A stretch of DNA of 64,000 nucleotides from Saccharomyces mikatae IFO 1815 (lineage: Eukaryota; Ascomycota; Saccharomycetes; Saccharomycetales; Saccharomycetaceae): positions 1,240,001 through 1,304,000 of the forward strand of contig NC_079259.1 of NCBI RefSeq assembly GCF_947241705.1, written 5' to 3'. The notes beneath the pieces are model-generated. The model was given only the letters and a program-made list of their open reading frames with translations. It was not told where the DNA came from and did not search any database. Shown here one piece after another: positions 37,422-49,384 of the stretch. The position numbers and the translations under genes are program-made. Position 1 is the stretch's first letter; every line of letters starts with the position of its first letter.

Positions 37422-38633
37422 CTACAAAAGTTGTTTGACCAAGGTAGTTTGTAGGTCATGAGCTCTCACTACGATTTCACAATCATCAGTAAATTCTGCC
37501 TTAGTCATTAATTCGCAGCATAGATTATCAATGTCCAAAGAAGAATACTTTGGCAAGGAGGAGATCTCTTTGAGAATGTGACAGCAAGATGTATTTTGAT
37601 TTGATATAGCGCTACTGATACGTCTGATGGCTTCAGAACGGATTCCAATATTTTCTCTATATGGGGCAGACGCTGGAACTATCGAATCTAAAGACTCTTG
37701 GTTCAACAGACGTTTGGTTATCAGTTCGCATTTGATCTCTTTATTCAACAACGGTGTATCCTCCGCACACTTTCCGTTGCACTTGCCGTTGCACTCATTT
37801 TCTTTAGCAGGGGAAACCACGCTGGAAAGCAAGATATCGTCATTGGCTTCGTCAAGAAAATACATATTGTCTGTTTCACTAGGGAATGCTAATGGTTCCA
37901 CTTTATCGGAAGAAAAATCTCCAAAATGCTCTGAAAGATGGCTACGAATGTCGTAGTCCAAATGGTTTATACCGGTCAGTTTGTCATTGAATGTAACATC
38001 AAGACTAAAGTCCAGTTTTTTACTGTCATTAGCACTCTTATCGCTGATGGCAGAGGGATCTGTTCGATTTTCAGAAGGAAAATTCCATGTATTTGTCAGC
38101 CTAGGTGTGCTGCACAAACCCACGTCCCAAGTAGAATTTCTGCTACTATGAAGGTGCGTTTCTACTTCTGTATCTGTATTGACCGTGGTGTTTCTAATTA
38201 CCCTAAAAGATGGCAGGGTCTCTGTAGTTTCATTAATCTTGGTAGAGGCTTCCTTCTCTGTATACTCTCTCTTCTGTGGCTCCTCATCTTTTTCTCGTTC
38301 TTGCTGTTCTTGTAGATCATCGAGGAATGCTAGTATCCTTTCGTCATTCACATTCTTGGCTCTATATTTCGTAACTTCCGACAATAAACTCTTTAACGAG
38401 CTTTGTAGAAAATCAATTACCGACTTGTTCTGTGCATCCTTCTGTTCTAATAACTCAATCCTTTCCAGCAAACTTTTCAATCTGGCTTCTTTCCTGTCTC
38501 GGAACGCTCTTTGAGCTGCCCTGTTCTGTGCAGTTCTCCTATTCTTGGCCTCAGAGTCAACTCTCTTTCGACCGGGTCTACCAACCTTCCTTTTTGGAAT
38601 CCCATCTTTGTTTGCTAGCACCTGCTCACTCAT
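37422..38633 (-). CDS. CAD1: AP-1-like bZIP stress regulator Cad1/Yap2
   Basis: Yeast Yap-family activator linked to cadmium and oxidative stress. 403 residues from the ATG at 38633. The bZIP is N-terminal (about 15-95): the basic region RRTAQNRAAQRAFRDRKEARL with Yap-type Gln/Phe residues, then a leucine zipper. Redox-sensitive Cys-rich regions are present: CNGKCNGKC (about 280) and a C-terminal one around CCHILKEISSL and NLCCELMTKAEFTDDC (about 350-390), close to those of Yap1. The last leucine-rich part resembles the Yap1 export signal. The frame is open for 15 codons upstream without an ATG. The gene diverges strongly from S. cerevisiae. Only 107 bp separate its frame from the DYN2 stop. 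Confidence 0.94.
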   Translation of the reverse strand: MSEQVLANKDGIPKRKVGRPGRKRVDSEAKNRRTAQNRAAQRAFRDRKEARLKSLLERIELLEQKDAQNKSVIDFLQSSLKSLLSEVTKYRAKNVNDERILAFLDDLQEQQEREKDEEPQKREYTEKEASTKINETTETLPSFRVIRNTTVNTDTEVETHLHSSRNSTWDVGLCSTPRLTNTWNFPSENRTDPSAISDKSANDSKKLDFSLDVTFNDKLTGINHLDYDIRSHLSEHFGDFSSDKVEPLAFPSETDNMYFLDEANDDILLSSVVSPAKENECNGKCNGKCAEDTPLLNKEIKCELITKRLLNQESLDSIVPASAPYRENIGIRSEAIRRISSAISNQNTSCCHILKEISSLPKYSSLDIDNLCCELMTKAEFTDDCEIVVRAHDLQTTLVKQLL

Positions 38634-38785
38634 TGACGCCAGCCAGACATACTGGGCTTCATGAAGAGATAGAAACAAATTTAGCGTAACTTAATCTTCT
38701 ATTACTTATATGATGCCCTAAAGGTAACACCCCATTCGTATGAAACTATAGTAATACGGTATCAATTAACTATGAAGAACACTAT

Positions 38786-39221
38786 TTATGCTGTCTTGAA
38801 AACTAAAAACGCCAGTGGACCGATATAGAAGTAGATAAAATGGCCCTTTTCGTGGGTTACATAGCTCCCGAAGTTCTTACCGACGATAACGTGCCAGGTA
38901 TTGCCGTACTTGACATCTAATGGCTTCTTAATTTTCTCAGCAATGTCTCTTTCCAACTGGTACTTGTCCAGGGCATCTTTGCTAATAGTTAAAATATCCT
39001 CCTTCAATTCATCAGTCTAAGTATCCTCTTGTTAGTAAACATGAATACATGCAATTATCATGTTAGACTTACATACCATATCAGACGCCTTAACGATAGC
39101 TGCGATTCATGGAAGAAAACCTCCGTCTTCCCCGAGTTAGTAAAGGAAGATTATATAGAAAGTCACAAAATATAATGGGAGATTTAACTGACATACGTGT
39201 ACTATTGTTTTCACCACTCAT
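38786..39221 (-). CDS. DYN2: Dynein light chain 8 (LC8), two-intron gene
   Basis: Small dimeric hub protein of the dynein complex, also found in the nuclear pore (Nup159) and peroxisome pathways. Exons on the minus strand: 39221-39197 (25 nt), 39099-39077 (23 nt) and 39016-38786 (231 nt), together 92 residues, the S. cerevisiae length. The protein begins [20 protein letters not shown] and ends with the LC8 core [39 protein letters not shown]. Both introns start GTATGT, have a TACTAAC branch site and end in AG. The spliced frame is continuous, and the exon 1/2 and 2/3 joins restore conserved residues. Shares a 221-bp divergent promoter with SNX41. Confidence 0.96.
39017..39076 (-). other. DYN2 intron 2
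   Basis: 60 nt. The 5' site is GTATGT, the branch sequence TACTAAC is at 39037-39031 and the 3' site is TAG. The branch A (39032) is only 15 nt from the 3' splice site, near the lower limit for yeast. Confidence 0.93.
39100..39196 (-). other. DYN2 intron 1
   Basis: 97 nt. The 5' site is GTATGT, the branch sequence TACTAAC is at 39142-39136 and the 3' site is CAG. Branch to acceptor is about 37 nt. An earlier AAG lies close to the branch site and would shift the frame if used. Confidence 0.93.
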
Positions 39222-39442
39222 GTTTGGCTCAATTACTCTTTCTTTGCGTTGTTTCTCGTCTTTTTCTTTATCTGGTAGTAGTTGCATGGGCTTTTCTTTT
39301 CTGCAGTTTCGCTAGTTTGTAAACTCCACTTAAAGGGAATAGAGATACCAAGCCATGAGATAACAGGACAAGGGGATGGACACATAAACGCGCCTCCATA
39401 TACGTACTATATAACGACGAAGAGTACTACACAGCTAAACAA

Positions 39443-41320
39443 ATGGACTATAATATATTTGAAGGAATAAATGAGCAACAAAGCAGCGCATCAGAGATGG
39501 ATCTCTCAGAAGAAGATAACAACCCATTTGTGGGCACTCATCACCTGTATGCTTCAGGAATCGGGACTACTATCGATGAAGTTCAGCCGGAAAATGTGAA
39601 TTCTCCCCCTTCTTCGTCATCTTTGCCATCTAGCCCTGCTCATTCCTCATCTGCTGCTTCTTCGGGAGAGTTTACGGCTTCTTCTACCTCCTCAAATGCC
39701 GTTGTGGAAGCTGATGCAGAAACGGAGCCGTTTGTTTCTTTGTCGATGTCCACTACCGCTACCATCAACAAGGATGCTCTGCATGATCCTAATGGGAGTG
39801 AACAGATTCAAATTATTGATGCTGGCGATTTCAAAGACCCTTGGGGAAAACACGCTATCGGTTACGTAATTTTGTATGAAAACAACAAAATTATTAGAAG
39901 GTACTCGGAATTTCATTCCTTGAGACAATCTCTTGCTAGACTCCTTCCTACAATAATCATTCCACCTATCCCGTCCAAACATTCTCTCTTTAAGTACATA
40001 TGGAGCCCTATAAATGCCACAAATGATTCCAAAATCATCTCCACCCGAAAGAAAATGCTCAATTCATTCTTATGCAACTGTTTGGATATTCAAGAAATAA
40101 GTAATGACATCGTATTCCAAAAATTTTTGAATCCTGAATTCAACTGGAAAGATGTTTTAAGCTCATCACCAATAATAATACTGCCTTTGAATAACCTTTT
40201 AGCTCCACCATTAAACCCAACCAAGCCAAGTCCCATGCATTCTATTCTACCAATTCCATCCAATTCGTCTTTGAAGAACTACAATTCCATTTGGCAACAA
40301 CACATCACAATAAAAAGTAACAGTAAAGTTTCTAAGCTCCCAATAGAAATTCTACAAAACGAATTGCAGTTTACACATATTGAAAACCTATTTCAAAATT
40401 ATAAGCGAATATTCAATCAGATATTGAAAAATATAAGATCAAATAAGTCACATTTCCACTCTTTGTCCACATATTTTGCTGAATTGGGTGCATATTATAA
40501 CGCTTTTAGTTTAGAGAATGACATAACCATTTCCAACAGCCTCCACCAACATAACAGCAACTCAAATAACCCAATGATGGAAATCATCAGCCACATCGAA
40601 AAGATAGGCCACTCATTCGATATTATATACATATCTTCCGAGATATTGATAGAGAAATACAACTCTGTCCTTGAGGACCCCATCAATGAGTTATTACAGT
40701 TCCTGAATGAATCATTCAGAGTGTTAAATTTCAAAAAGTTAAAGTTTTTGCAATTTAAAATCTTAGAGAAACTGATTATCGAGAAACAGGCTAAACTCTC
40801 GAACCTTACCGAGATTGAAAACCAATTACAAAAGATCAATGAAAGCCTGATGCATTCGACTATATTAACAGATGATAATACCATAGATATAAAGCCCGCT
40901 GAACCAACATCTATCACAAAGGACGTGAGATCGCTATCGAAATCAAGCTCAACTTCAAATTCCCGTGGACATCAAAACGAAATTCATATAGGTGCAAGCA
41001 AACTGAACTACAAAACTTCTACACCAACAATGAATTTGAACAAACTGGAAGTCAAACAATTAACTGAACAAGAGAGATCGAAACAGATAAAACAATTGAA
41101 CCAAGATTTATCTAAGTTAAAAGATTGTTTATCGATTTGTGTATCGGATATGGTAGAAATCAACACTTCGTCCTACAATAGCTTAATGCATGCATATAAA
41201 CATATTCACCTGACCATCGCTAAGATTTTGAAGCTTTTTACAACTAGCTTCAAAGCCTGGATCAAAGAATGTCTGAAAAATTGGAAACTCGCCAAGTTAC
41301 AAATCGACCAGGCATTATAA
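39443..41320 (+). CDS. SNX41: Sorting nexin Snx41
   Basis: PX-BAR sorting nexin that works with Snx4 (Atg24) in recycling of proteins from endosomes to the Golgi and in selective autophagy. 625 residues, the S. cerevisiae length. A Ser-rich N-terminus leads to a PX domain at about 120-236, with the phosphoinositide-binding RRYSEFHSLRQSL and the Pro-rich IIPPIPSKHSL. A helical BAR-like region follows from about 300 to the end, broken by a Ser-rich insert near 490-530. The start is the ATG at 39443 (MDYNIFEGINEQQSS). Confidence 0.95.
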   Translation: MDYNIFEGINEQQSSASEMDLSEEDNNPFVGTHHLYASGIGTTIDEVQPENVNSPPSSSSLPSSPAHSSSAASSGEFTASSTSSNAVVEADAETEPFVSLSMSTTATINKDALHDPNGSEQIQIIDAGDFKDPWGKHAIGYVILYENNKIIRRYSEFHSLRQSLARLLPTIIIPPIPSKHSLFKYIWSPINATNDSKIISTRKKMLNSFLCNCLDIQEISNDIVFQKFLNPEFNWKDVLSSSPIIILPLNNLLAPPLNPTKPSPMHSILPIPSNSSLKNYNSIWQQHITIKSNSKVSKLPIEILQNELQFTHIENLFQNYKRIFNQILKNIRSNKSHFHSLSTYFAELGAYYNAFSLENDITISNSLHQHNSNSNNPMMEIISHIEKIGHSFDIIYISSEILIEKYNSVLEDPINELLQFLNESFRVLNFKKLKFLQFKILEKLIIEKQAKLSNLTEIENQLQKINESLMHSTILTDDNTIDIKPAEPTSITKDVRSLSKSSSTSNSRGHQNEIHIGASKLNYKTSTPTMNLNKLEVKQLTEQERSKQIKQLNQDLSKLKDCLSICVSDMVEINTSSYNSLMHAYKHIHLTIAKILKLFTTSFKAWIKECLKNWKLAKLQIDQAL

Positions 41321-41454
41321 AAACCACAAGCATTACATATCATGTTACAGATAGCGTATACATACATATACTTGATGTATATACTTGAAAAATCTCGAAT
41401 ATTACATCCATATTATCATCTTCGTTTCCTTCTTACCCGCTTTCTGCTTTATCC

Positions 41455-41463
41455 GGTGGCAAA
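41455..41463 (+). promoter_or_regulatory. PACE box (Rpn4 site) of RPN9
   Basis: GGTGGCAAA, the exact proteasome-associated control element bound by Rpn4, lies 95 bp upstream of the RPN9 ATG. Nearly all proteasome genes carry it at this distance. Confidence 0.92.
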
Positions 41464-41557
41464 ATTAACATAAATAGAACTTGCATTTTATAAAGAAACT
41501 GTTATTACGAAACCAAACAACTGACCTACGCAAGCAAACCATATTATTATCTGTAAG

Positions 41558-42739
41558 ATGTTTAATAATCATGAAATTGACACTGTATTGAGCACTCTCC
41601 GCATGGAAGCTGACCCTTCTTTGCATCCTTTATTCGAACAATTTGAGAAATTTTATGAGGAAAAACTATGGTTCCAATTGTCGGAATGCTTAACCAAGTT
41701 CTTTGATGATGTTAAATCCACACCATTGAGACTAAGACTTTATGATAACTTTGTCTCTAAATTTAATGATAAGATCAATCAATTGTCAGTAGTGAAGTTT
41801 CTGCTTTCCTCTTTGAAGGACTCTAAAGACTTTGATGAGTCTTTAAAGTATTTAGATGACTTAAAGGATCAATTCCAACAACTGGACTCTAAAAAGCAGA
41901 GAAATGATGGTTCAAAAGATCATAAAGATGGTATTTTATTGATAGATATTGAAATTGCCAGAACTTACCTATTAAAGAAGGATCTAGTTAAAGCAAGAGA
42001 TCTACTAGACGATTTGGAGAAGACGTTGGATAAAAAGGATTCTATGCCATTAAGAATAACAAACAGCTTTTATTCTACGAACTCCCAGTATTTTAAATTC
42101 AAAAATGACTTTAATTCCTTCTATTACACAAGTCTTTTGTATCTTTCCACATTAGAACCATCTACAAGCATTACCTTAGCTGAACGTCAACAATTAGCCT
42201 ACGACTTGAGCATTTCAGCATTACTAGGTGACAGAATCTATAATTTTGGTGAACTTTTACATCATCCAATAATGGACACTATCGTCGATGACACCAATTA
42301 TGACTGGCTATTCCAATTATTGAATGCTCTAACCGTTGGTGACTTCGATAAATTTGATTCATTGATTAAGGTTCAAATATCCAAAATTCCTATATTGGCA
42401 CAACATGAATCGTTTTTACGACAAAAAATCTGTCTAATGACATTAATTGAAACAGTTTTTGTCAGAAATATTAGAATGCTTTCATTCGACAATATCTCAG
42501 AAGCAACACACTTACCAAAGGATAATGTCGAACACTTGGTTATGAGAGCCATAAGTTTACGTCTATTAAAGGGTTCTATTGATCAAGTAAATGAGCTGGT
42601 TACCATCTCTTGGGTCCAACCAAGGATCATAAGCGGTGACCAAATCACAAAGATGAAAGATAGGCTGGTTGAATGGAATGATCAGGTAAGAAAACTGGGC
42701 GAGAAAATGGAAGCTCGTGGTCAATCAATTTGGGTTTGA
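41558..42739 (+). CDS. RPN9: 26S proteasome lid subunit Rpn9
   Basis: PCI-domain subunit of the regulatory particle lid (human PSMD11/PSMD13 class, equivalent to PSMD13). 393 residues, the same as S. cerevisiae. An N-terminal helical repeat region leads to the PCI winged helix at about 265-350 (QKICLMTLIETVFVRNIRMLSFDNISEAT, LRLLKGSIDQVNELVTISWVQPR). The C-terminal helix ends MEARGQSIWV. A PACE box is upstream. Convergent with BNA7 across an AT dinucleotide run. Confidence 0.97.
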   Translation: MFNNHEIDTVLSTLRMEADPSLHPLFEQFEKFYEEKLWFQLSECLTKFFDDVKSTPLRLRLYDNFVSKFNDKINQLSVVKFLLSSLKDSKDFDESLKYLDDLKDQFQQLDSKKQRNDGSKDHKDGILLIDIEIARTYLLKKDLVKARDLLDDLEKTLDKKDSMPLRITNSFYSTNSQYFKFKNDFNSFYYTSLLYLSTLEPSTSITLAERQQLAYDLSISALLGDRIYNFGELLHHPIMDTIVDDTNYDWLFQLLNALTVGDFDKFDSLIKVQISKIPILAQHESFLRQKICLMTLIETVFVRNIRMLSFDNISEATHLPKDNVEHLVMRAISLRLLKGSIDQVNELVTISWVQPRIISGDQITKMKDRLVEWNDQVRKLGEKMEARGQSIWV

Positions 42740-42751
42740 GTCATTGGTAGT

Positions 42752-42769
42752 TATATATATATATATATA
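42752..42769. repeat. (TA)n microsatellite
   Basis: An alternating TA run between the convergent RPN9 and BNA7 stops. Such runs often act as yeast 3' end efficiency elements (TATATA) for both directions. Confidence 0.8.
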
Positions 42770-42809
42770 AAACACGCACATATATATGTATACACTGAAG
42801 TAAAATTAA

Positions 42810-43598
42810 CTATCGATGAATAGTATCAAAGATATACTTTGCAACTTTACCATTTTTATATACATCATTATGCAGACCTAAATCGTCCAAATATAACTTG
42901 AAACTCAATTGGTAGTTCTGAAGACAAGCAATTAAAGAGTTTGTTTGTTTTAACGTTAATAATTCATCCTGGTAAGAATGCACTAAGTGGATATCAATGC
43001 GAAAGCAAGAAAGCGCTTTTTTCACATATGTCATTACTCTAAAAGGTTCTTCCTCATACAATTGAATGCCATCAGGGAATGCTAGTCTTGTGAAACACTC
43101 ATATTGAGGATACTCCTCCAACAGTTCCTTTAATGAGTATATGCCATCCAGTAAAAATACTCTCTTTACGATCTTCAAAAGTTCCAACATTTGCAATTGC
43201 GCCTCATTCATCCTCTCTTGAGAATGTTTTAGTACAGATAATATTTGCCAGATAAAGGTAGCTCCAACAGAATGACCCACTATATTGAGGTTTGCCAATC
43301 CCTTTTCTTTAACAAGTCTCGTTATATTTGCCACAGCGTCATATAAGTTTCTAGGGTTTGAGATCTCTGGTGATAATCTATACTCTATAGAATATTGACA
43401 AACGCTTGACTCAGTATCCATCGATTCGATCATATTGGATAATTGATTGAAATCATTAGGTGTATTTTCAGGATCATTCCACGCACCACCATGTATATAT
43501 ATAATAGCTTCTCTGGTGCTTGGTGAAATTTCCTGGAATGTCAATGTCTTGTTGAATAATGTTATATCTGGTGAAATGGTTCTTATTGTAGTAGACAT
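42810..43598 (-). CDS. BNA7: Arylformamidase (kynurenine formamidase)
   Basis: Hydrolyses N-formylkynurenine to kynurenine and formate in de novo NAD synthesis from tryptophan. 262 residues, against 261 in S. cerevisiae. Alpha/beta-hydrolase with the oxyanion motif HGGAWNDPENT (about 36-46), nucleophile elbow GHSVGATF (about 110), a later Asp in the SYQDELL segment and the catalytic His in LGLHNDVY (about 243). The catalytic set is complete. Convergent with RPN9. Confidence 0.95.
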   Translation of the reverse strand: MSTTIRTISPDITLFNKTLTFQEISPSTREAIIYIHGGAWNDPENTPNDFNQLSNMIESMDTESSVCQYSIEYRLSPEISNPRNLYDAVANITRLVKEKGLANLNIVGHSVGATFIWQILSVLKHSQERMNEAQLQMLELLKIVKRVFLLDGIYSLKELLEEYPQYECFTRLAFPDGIQLYEEEPFRVMTYVKKALSCFRIDIHLVHSYQDELLTLKQTNSLIACLQNYQLSFKLYLDDLGLHNDVYKNGKVAKYIFDTIHR

Positions 43599-43836
43599 AC
43601 TGATGACCGCCTATAAGTTATTGTTTGCCTTCATTATTTATTTACAAGAATTGTTGCAACCTCTCGCAACACTATAATTGTTAAAAAATATATCATGCGG
43701 TGCGTACTTTATAGAATATTGAAGAATATTCTTTTGAGTATAGATTGATTAGTTTACATACTTTCTTTCTTAATATCTACAATGTGTATATGAGAAGAGT
43801 AACATTAAAAACAAGTGCAGAGCATATTTTGTACAT

Positions 43837-44694
<858 letters not shown>

Positions 44695-44860
44695 TTATAT
44701 GACAAATAACTAGGGCCTCTCTTCCCTCTCTTTTGCCATCGTGATAATTTTTCACTTTTCACAGTTATTGAAAGGAAAAATTTTTAGTTTCGTTGCAAGC
44801 GATAAGTATAAATTAGTAAATGCCTTAAAGATATTATTTACAGGATTATACTTTTATTAT

Positions 44861-47830
44861 CTACAGTTCCTTGACCTCCCAACTAGGTGAGACAGTCACG
44901 CCCTCGATTCCAGGTCCAATTACAGTGCTCACTCCTCTTTTGTTTAAAAGATATTTTTCTGCGACTCTATGAACGTCTAGGAGAGATACGTCCAAAAGTT
45001 GCTCCCTTCTTACTTGCTTCATATCATCTGTAACATCGGACATAAAGTACATCACACCTTCACCTTTAGGGCTTGTAGGTGCATCTACTTGCTGAAATAT
45101 TGTCAGCTTGGCTTCGTCAAGGTCCGTCGCACCCCACTTAGCATCGTTCAGTATATACTGTCCACTATTCTTGAAAGTTTCTAGGCTATTCAAAGGTTGA
45201 GGATCCCTGTAAGAATAGAAACTAAAAACACCCGCTAAAGCACTATAGGAGGCTCCGCCGCCATATGCGCCGCCCTTCTCTCTCACCTCTCTGTGTAGAT
45301 GTTTGAATGTCAGCATATTAGACATAACTTGCAATGCAGCACCGTCCTTATGTGTGTACGGCACACCTAATAAGGTCTGGGATGTATAATGAACTTGGAA
45401 AGGGAACTTGATTAGTGTAGGTTTACCTTTTGATTCAATAAGAGGATAGTTGGATGTCTTTGGACCGATTAGCGAACTGTCACTATGAGGTAACTTCTGC
45501 ATGAATTTCGAAATCTGGCTTTCCACTATTTTCGCTTGAACATCAGAGTCTGTAGTGATAAAAAACTTCATGTCTTTAGCATCAACAATATACTTTTGTA
45601 ATTCAGTTAACTTGTCCACTATTTCTCTTTGGAAAGTTTCTTCATCATCAAGTAGGTTGTGCATTTTATTTATAAACTGTAATTGTTCAATACCATTCAG
45701 AGTTTCATTTATAGCTCTGCTTGATCTGTAATGGGCCGCAGAATAACCTCTCGCAAATGCATGGCCAGAATCAGCCACGGAAGATGTGTTTGAAGATGCT
45801 AACAGGCGAATCAGAACCTTTAATTTATCACTGTTTTTTTGGAAATCAGTTTCTAATAAGAGTTTTGACCAAAACTCAAAAATGTGATCGCTTTTGGAAT
45901 TTAAAGACCACCCGTCAAACCCAAAAATCAAGTGAGGTTCAGTAGTATTAGGATCTGATGTGACTTCCACATGTGTCGATATACCGCCTGTATGCAATTT
46001 TATTTGATCTTCTATTTCACTGAAAGGTTCTTTCGTTGTTCCTAGGCTAGTCAACGATTCAGCAAACAGTGGTAAATATGGGAAGAGCTCATATGGAATG
46101 ATGTCATTTAACAAACGTTTACCTCTGATATATGTAATACCATTGGTATCAGTGACCCTAGACATTGTTATATTTTTCTTTTGAATGGAATATTCGTCGC
46201 CCATCCTTGGAATGTCTTTTATTTTTAAGGTGGGTAAACACGACAAATCCTCTTTTTCATTTTGTTTCTCTTGTAATAGTACACCACGTTTAAAAATATT
46301 CTTCTTGTCTTGTTCATCTAGGGTAGCAATTTTTTTCTTTAGTCTTGTTTTCTCTTCATCTTCCAAGGACTTGGAAAAGTCTTTGGAGCCTTGGATAGAA
46401 AAGGTAAAACACGGTTTCTCCACAATGTACTTGCGAATTAAATTTTTAAATAAAGTGTCACCCTTAGTTTCTAAATCATCTCTAAATTTTTGCAAAACTT
46501 CCTCAAACAGCAGGCTATCAAAGGGATCAATTTTGTTTGTCCAACCAGGTAATATGGAATACAGTAACTGAAGCCCAAAATCCGCCTTTTGATCCTTCTT
46601 AGATAATTCCAATTGCTGAATTATAGCATCAAAACGCTTGCGGTCAAACGGATGTTCTGCTTCTAACAGGTCATGAAAAATACCATTTACAGTGTCTTTG
46701 AATCTTGCAAGATTGCTTACACCTTGAATACCCACGGTTAACAGGTTCACTGCTGCAGTTGGCTCAACACCTGAATTCACCGAGAATTCAAGACCAATTT
46801 CCGATTCAATTAATTTTTGATACATTATAGAAGAGTGACCTTCCATTAACAGATTCCCCAACACTTTCAGCAAAAAAGTATCATATATATCCTGTGGTCT
46901 TCCACATATCCATGTCATCGAGGATTTCATCTGTTTTTCTGGTGGAAGCATGGTATCAACTTGACCTGCTAGCTTGACATCAACATTTTTGTCTAAAACG
47001 ATGGGAAGTAACAACTTATCCTTACTTCTCCTTTTCCCATACCCAGAAAACTGCTCGTTTAAATGTTTCAATGTATCCACTAATGGTAAATTACCATATG
47101 TGAAAGTTTTTGCGTTGGAAGGATGGTAATTACTATGGTGGAAATCCAAGAGATCGCTATATTTTAAGTCTGTGATTTTCATAGGGTCTCCACCAGAGTT
47201 GTTCAGAGAGGGATAAATGGACTGTTGAAATTTGCTCCAGAAATAATAATTGGCATTAGATATTTGACCTTTCATTTCATTATAAACAACGCCTTTGAAA
47301 ACAATGTTGCTCTCCGGCTCTGTAATGTTTTCATGTTCTAACCTCCAACCCTCTTGATCAAAATCTTCTTGCTTAAGCAATGGATTCAAAGTGGAATCTA
47401 GATAAACACCTCTCAAATTTGCGAAGTCCTGAGGATTTGTTGTGGAGAAGGGGAAAAATGTATAATCTGGACCCGTCATAGCGTTCATAAAATTAGCTAA
47501 AGATTTATTTAGCATCTTAAAAAAGGGGTCTCTAACTGGATATTTCACAGATCCGCACAACGTTGTATGCTCCAGGATATGAGGCACACCAGTAGCATCA
47601 GGAGGATTGGTCTTAAATGCAATGCTAAATACATTGTTCTTATCATCCCTGTCAATATGCAAATGCTCAGCCCCCGTCTGTGAATGTACTAGATCCACGG
47701 CTGTGAGCCTCAGCTCCGGAACCGGCAGTATTCTTCTCACTTCATAGCCATGTAATATACCACCAACTGGATATTTTCTAACCGCTTGAGCTTGTGCATA
47801 TGAAGACGCAAACCGCTGGAAACGCAACAT
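44861..47830 (-). CDS. CYM1: Mitochondrial presequence protease Cym1 (PreP, M16C)
   Basis: Zinc metalloprotease of the intermembrane space or matrix that degrades presequence peptides. 989 residues, the same as S. cerevisiae. The N-terminus is basic and hydroxylated ([15 protein letters not shown]), typical of a mitochondrial presequence. The inverted zinc motif HxxEH is in [11 protein letters not shown] (about 86-90), with the distal Glu about 75 residues on in NEMKGQ. The M16C-associated linker and second half follow, with conserved [13 protein letters not shown] (about 850). Divergent from NPL3. Confidence 0.97.
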   Translation of the reverse strand: MLRFQRFASSYAQAQAVRKYPVGGILHGYEVRRILPVPELRLTAVDLVHSQTGAEHLHIDRDDKNNVFSIAFKTNPPDATGVPHILEHTTLCGSVKYPVRDPFFKMLNKSLANFMNAMTGPDYTFFPFSTTNPQDFANLRGVYLDSTLNPLLKQEDFDQEGWRLEHENITEPESNIVFKGVVYNEMKGQISNANYYFWSKFQQSIYPSLNNSGGDPMKITDLKYSDLLDFHHSNYHPSNAKTFTYGNLPLVDTLKHLNEQFSGYGKRRSKDKLLLPIVLDKNVDVKLAGQVDTMLPPEKQMKSSMTWICGRPQDIYDTFLLKVLGNLLMEGHSSIMYQKLIESEIGLEFSVNSGVEPTAAVNLLTVGIQGVSNLARFKDTVNGIFHDLLEAEHPFDRKRFDAIIQQLELSKKDQKADFGLQLLYSILPGWTNKIDPFDSLLFEEVLQKFRDDLETKGDTLFKNLIRKYIVEKPCFTFSIQGSKDFSKSLEDEEKTRLKKKIATLDEQDKKNIFKRGVLLQEKQNEKEDLSCLPTLKIKDIPRMGDEYSIQKKNITMSRVTDTNGITYIRGKRLLNDIIPYELFPYLPLFAESLTSLGTTKEPFSEIEDQIKLHTGGISTHVEVTSDPNTTEPHLIFGFDGWSLNSKSDHIFEFWSKLLLETDFQKNSDKLKVLIRLLASSNTSSVADSGHAFARGYSAAHYRSSRAINETLNGIEQLQFINKMHNLLDDEETFQREIVDKLTELQKYIVDAKDMKFFITTDSDVQAKIVESQISKFMQKLPHSDSSLIGPKTSNYPLIESKGKPTLIKFPFQVHYTSQTLLGVPYTHKDGAALQVMSNMLTFKHLHREVREKGGAYGGGASYSALAGVFSFYSYRDPQPLNSLETFKNSGQYILNDAKWGATDLDEAKLTIFQQVDAPTSPKGEGVMYFMSDVTDDMKQVRREQLLDVSLLDVHRVAEKYLLNKRGVSTVIGPGIEGVTVSPSWEVKEL

Positions 47831-48139
47831 GAATAGAGCGTATACTTACCAATTGCCTTTGGATTCAAGGGTACCTCTAAATGATGAGTTGATGAGGATA
47901 ATTTCTTGTTATTGTACCGTCAATGCTTGTTGAATACTTCAATTACCTGCTACAATATATTCACCCTAGACCCCTCTTCTATGCTTATCACGGTCTACGA
48001 GAGCAAATTTTTTACATCCTTCGTTTTTTTGCCACTCAAAGGGGTTTAAAAAGGATTTGGAAAAACAACTTCCTTTCTCCTGGATACACATTACTTAAGT
48101 TATTTATACATAACAATTATCCAAGAAACCGTAGGGATA
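47831..48139. other. Divergent promoter of CYM1 and NPL3
   Basis: 309 bp. Poly-T tracts precede NPL3. A TTTGCCACT sequence resembles a PACE box but is incomplete. Nothing else was recognised. Confidence 0.6.
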
Positions 48140-49384
48140 ATGTCTGACGCTCAAGAAACACACGTAGAACAGCTACCAGAATCTGTTGTCGACGCACCAG
48201 TCGAAGAACAACACCAAGAACCACCACAGGCTCCAGAGGCTCCAGAGGCTCCCCAAGCTCCACAGGAATCCGCTCCACAGGAACCCGCTGCACAAGAACC
48301 ACCAGCTCCGCAAGAACAACATGATGTTATTCCACCATCCCATGCTCCAGTTTATGAAGGTGAAGAATCTCAAAGTGTTCAAGATTACCAACAAGCTCAC
48401 CAACACCACCAACCACCCGAACCGCAACCATATTATCCTCCTCCTCCCCCAGGCGAACACATGCACGGTCGTCCACCAATGCATCATCGTCAAGAAGGAG
48501 AACTGTCGAACACTAGATTGTTCGTTAGACCTTTCCCATTAGACGTTCAAGAATCTGAATTAAATGAAATATTTGGTCCATTCGGACCAATGAAAGAAGT
48601 TAAGATCTTGAACGGCTTTGCGTTTGTTGAATTTGAAGAATCAGATTCCGCTGCCAAAGCTATTGAAGAAGTTAACGGTAAAAGTTTTGCCAACCAACCT
48701 TTGGAAGTTGTTTACTCTAAATTGCCTGCCAAGAGGTACCGTATCACCATGAAAAACTTACCAGAAGGTTGTTCATGGCAAGATCTTAAAGATTTGGCAA
48801 GGGAAAATAGTTTAGAAACTACTTTTTCTAGTGTCAATACCAGGGATTTTGATGGTACTGGTGCTTTGGAATTCCCAAGTGAAGAAATCTTAGTTGAGGC
48901 TTTAGAGAGGTTAAACAACATTGAATTCAGAGGTTCTGTTATTACTGTTGAAAGAGATGACAACCCTCCACCTATCAGAAGATCCAACAGAGGTGGTTTC
49001 AGAGGTCGTGGCGGCTTCAGAGGCGGCTTCAGAGGTGGTTTCAGAGGTGGCTTCTCTAGAGGCGGCTTTGGTGGTCCTAGAGGTGGATTTGGCGGTCCTA
49101 GAGGTGGTTATGGTGGCTATTCTAGAGGTGGTTATGGTGGCTACTCCAGGGGCGGCTACGGTGGCTCCAGAGGTGGTTACGATAGTGCTAGAGGTGGTTA
49201 TGATAGCCCAAGAGGCGGTTATTCCAGAGGTGGATACGGCGGCCCAAGAAATGATTACGGCCCTCCAAGAGGTAGCTACGGTGGTTCAAGAGGTGGTTAC
49301 GATGGTCCAAGAGGCGATTATGGTCCTCCAAGAGATGCATACAGAACTAGAGATGCTCCACGTGAAAGATCTCCAACCAGGTAA
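48140..49384 (+). CDS. NPL3: SR-like mRNA-binding protein Npl3
   Basis: Nuclear shuttling RNA-binding protein in splicing, 3' end choice, elongation and mRNA export. 414 residues, the same as S. cerevisiae. A Pro/Gln/Glu-rich N-terminus carries APQEP-like repeats (about 30-60). RRM1 is at about 123-196 ([12 protein letters not shown], then GFAFVEFEE) and RRM2 at about 200-275 with the SWQDLKD motif typical of SR RRM2. An RGG/SRGGYGG domain runs from about 282 to 400, a substrate of the arginine methyltransferase Hmt1. The end RERSPTR holds the Sky1 phosphorylation site that controls Mtr10 import. Strong codon bias fits high expression. Confidence 0.98.
   Translation: MSDAQETHVEQLPESVVDAPVEEQHQEPPQAPEAPEAPQAPQESAPQEPAAQEPPAPQEQHDVIPPSHAPVYEGEESQSVQDYQQAHQHHQPPEPQPYYPPPPPGEHMHGRPPMHHRQEGELSNTRLFVRPFPLDVQESELNEIFGPFGPMKEVKILNGFAFVEFEESDSAAKAIEEVNGKSFANQPLEVVYSKLPAKRYRITMKNLPEGCSWQDLKDLARENSLETTFSSVNTRDFDGTGALEFPSEEILVEALERLNNIEFRGSVITVERDDNPPPIRRSNRGGFRGRGGFRGGFRGGFRGGFSRGGFGGPRGGFGGPRGGYGGYSRGGYGGYSRGGYGGSRGGYDSARGGYDSPRGGYSRGGYGGPRNDYGPPRGSYGGSRGGYDGPRGDYGPPRDAYRTRDAPRERSPTR

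Noticed and set aside
48018-48030. TTTGCCACT near NPL3 as a PACE (Rpn4) box
   Set aside because: The last base of the core does not match, and neither NPL3 nor CYM1 is a proteasome gene.
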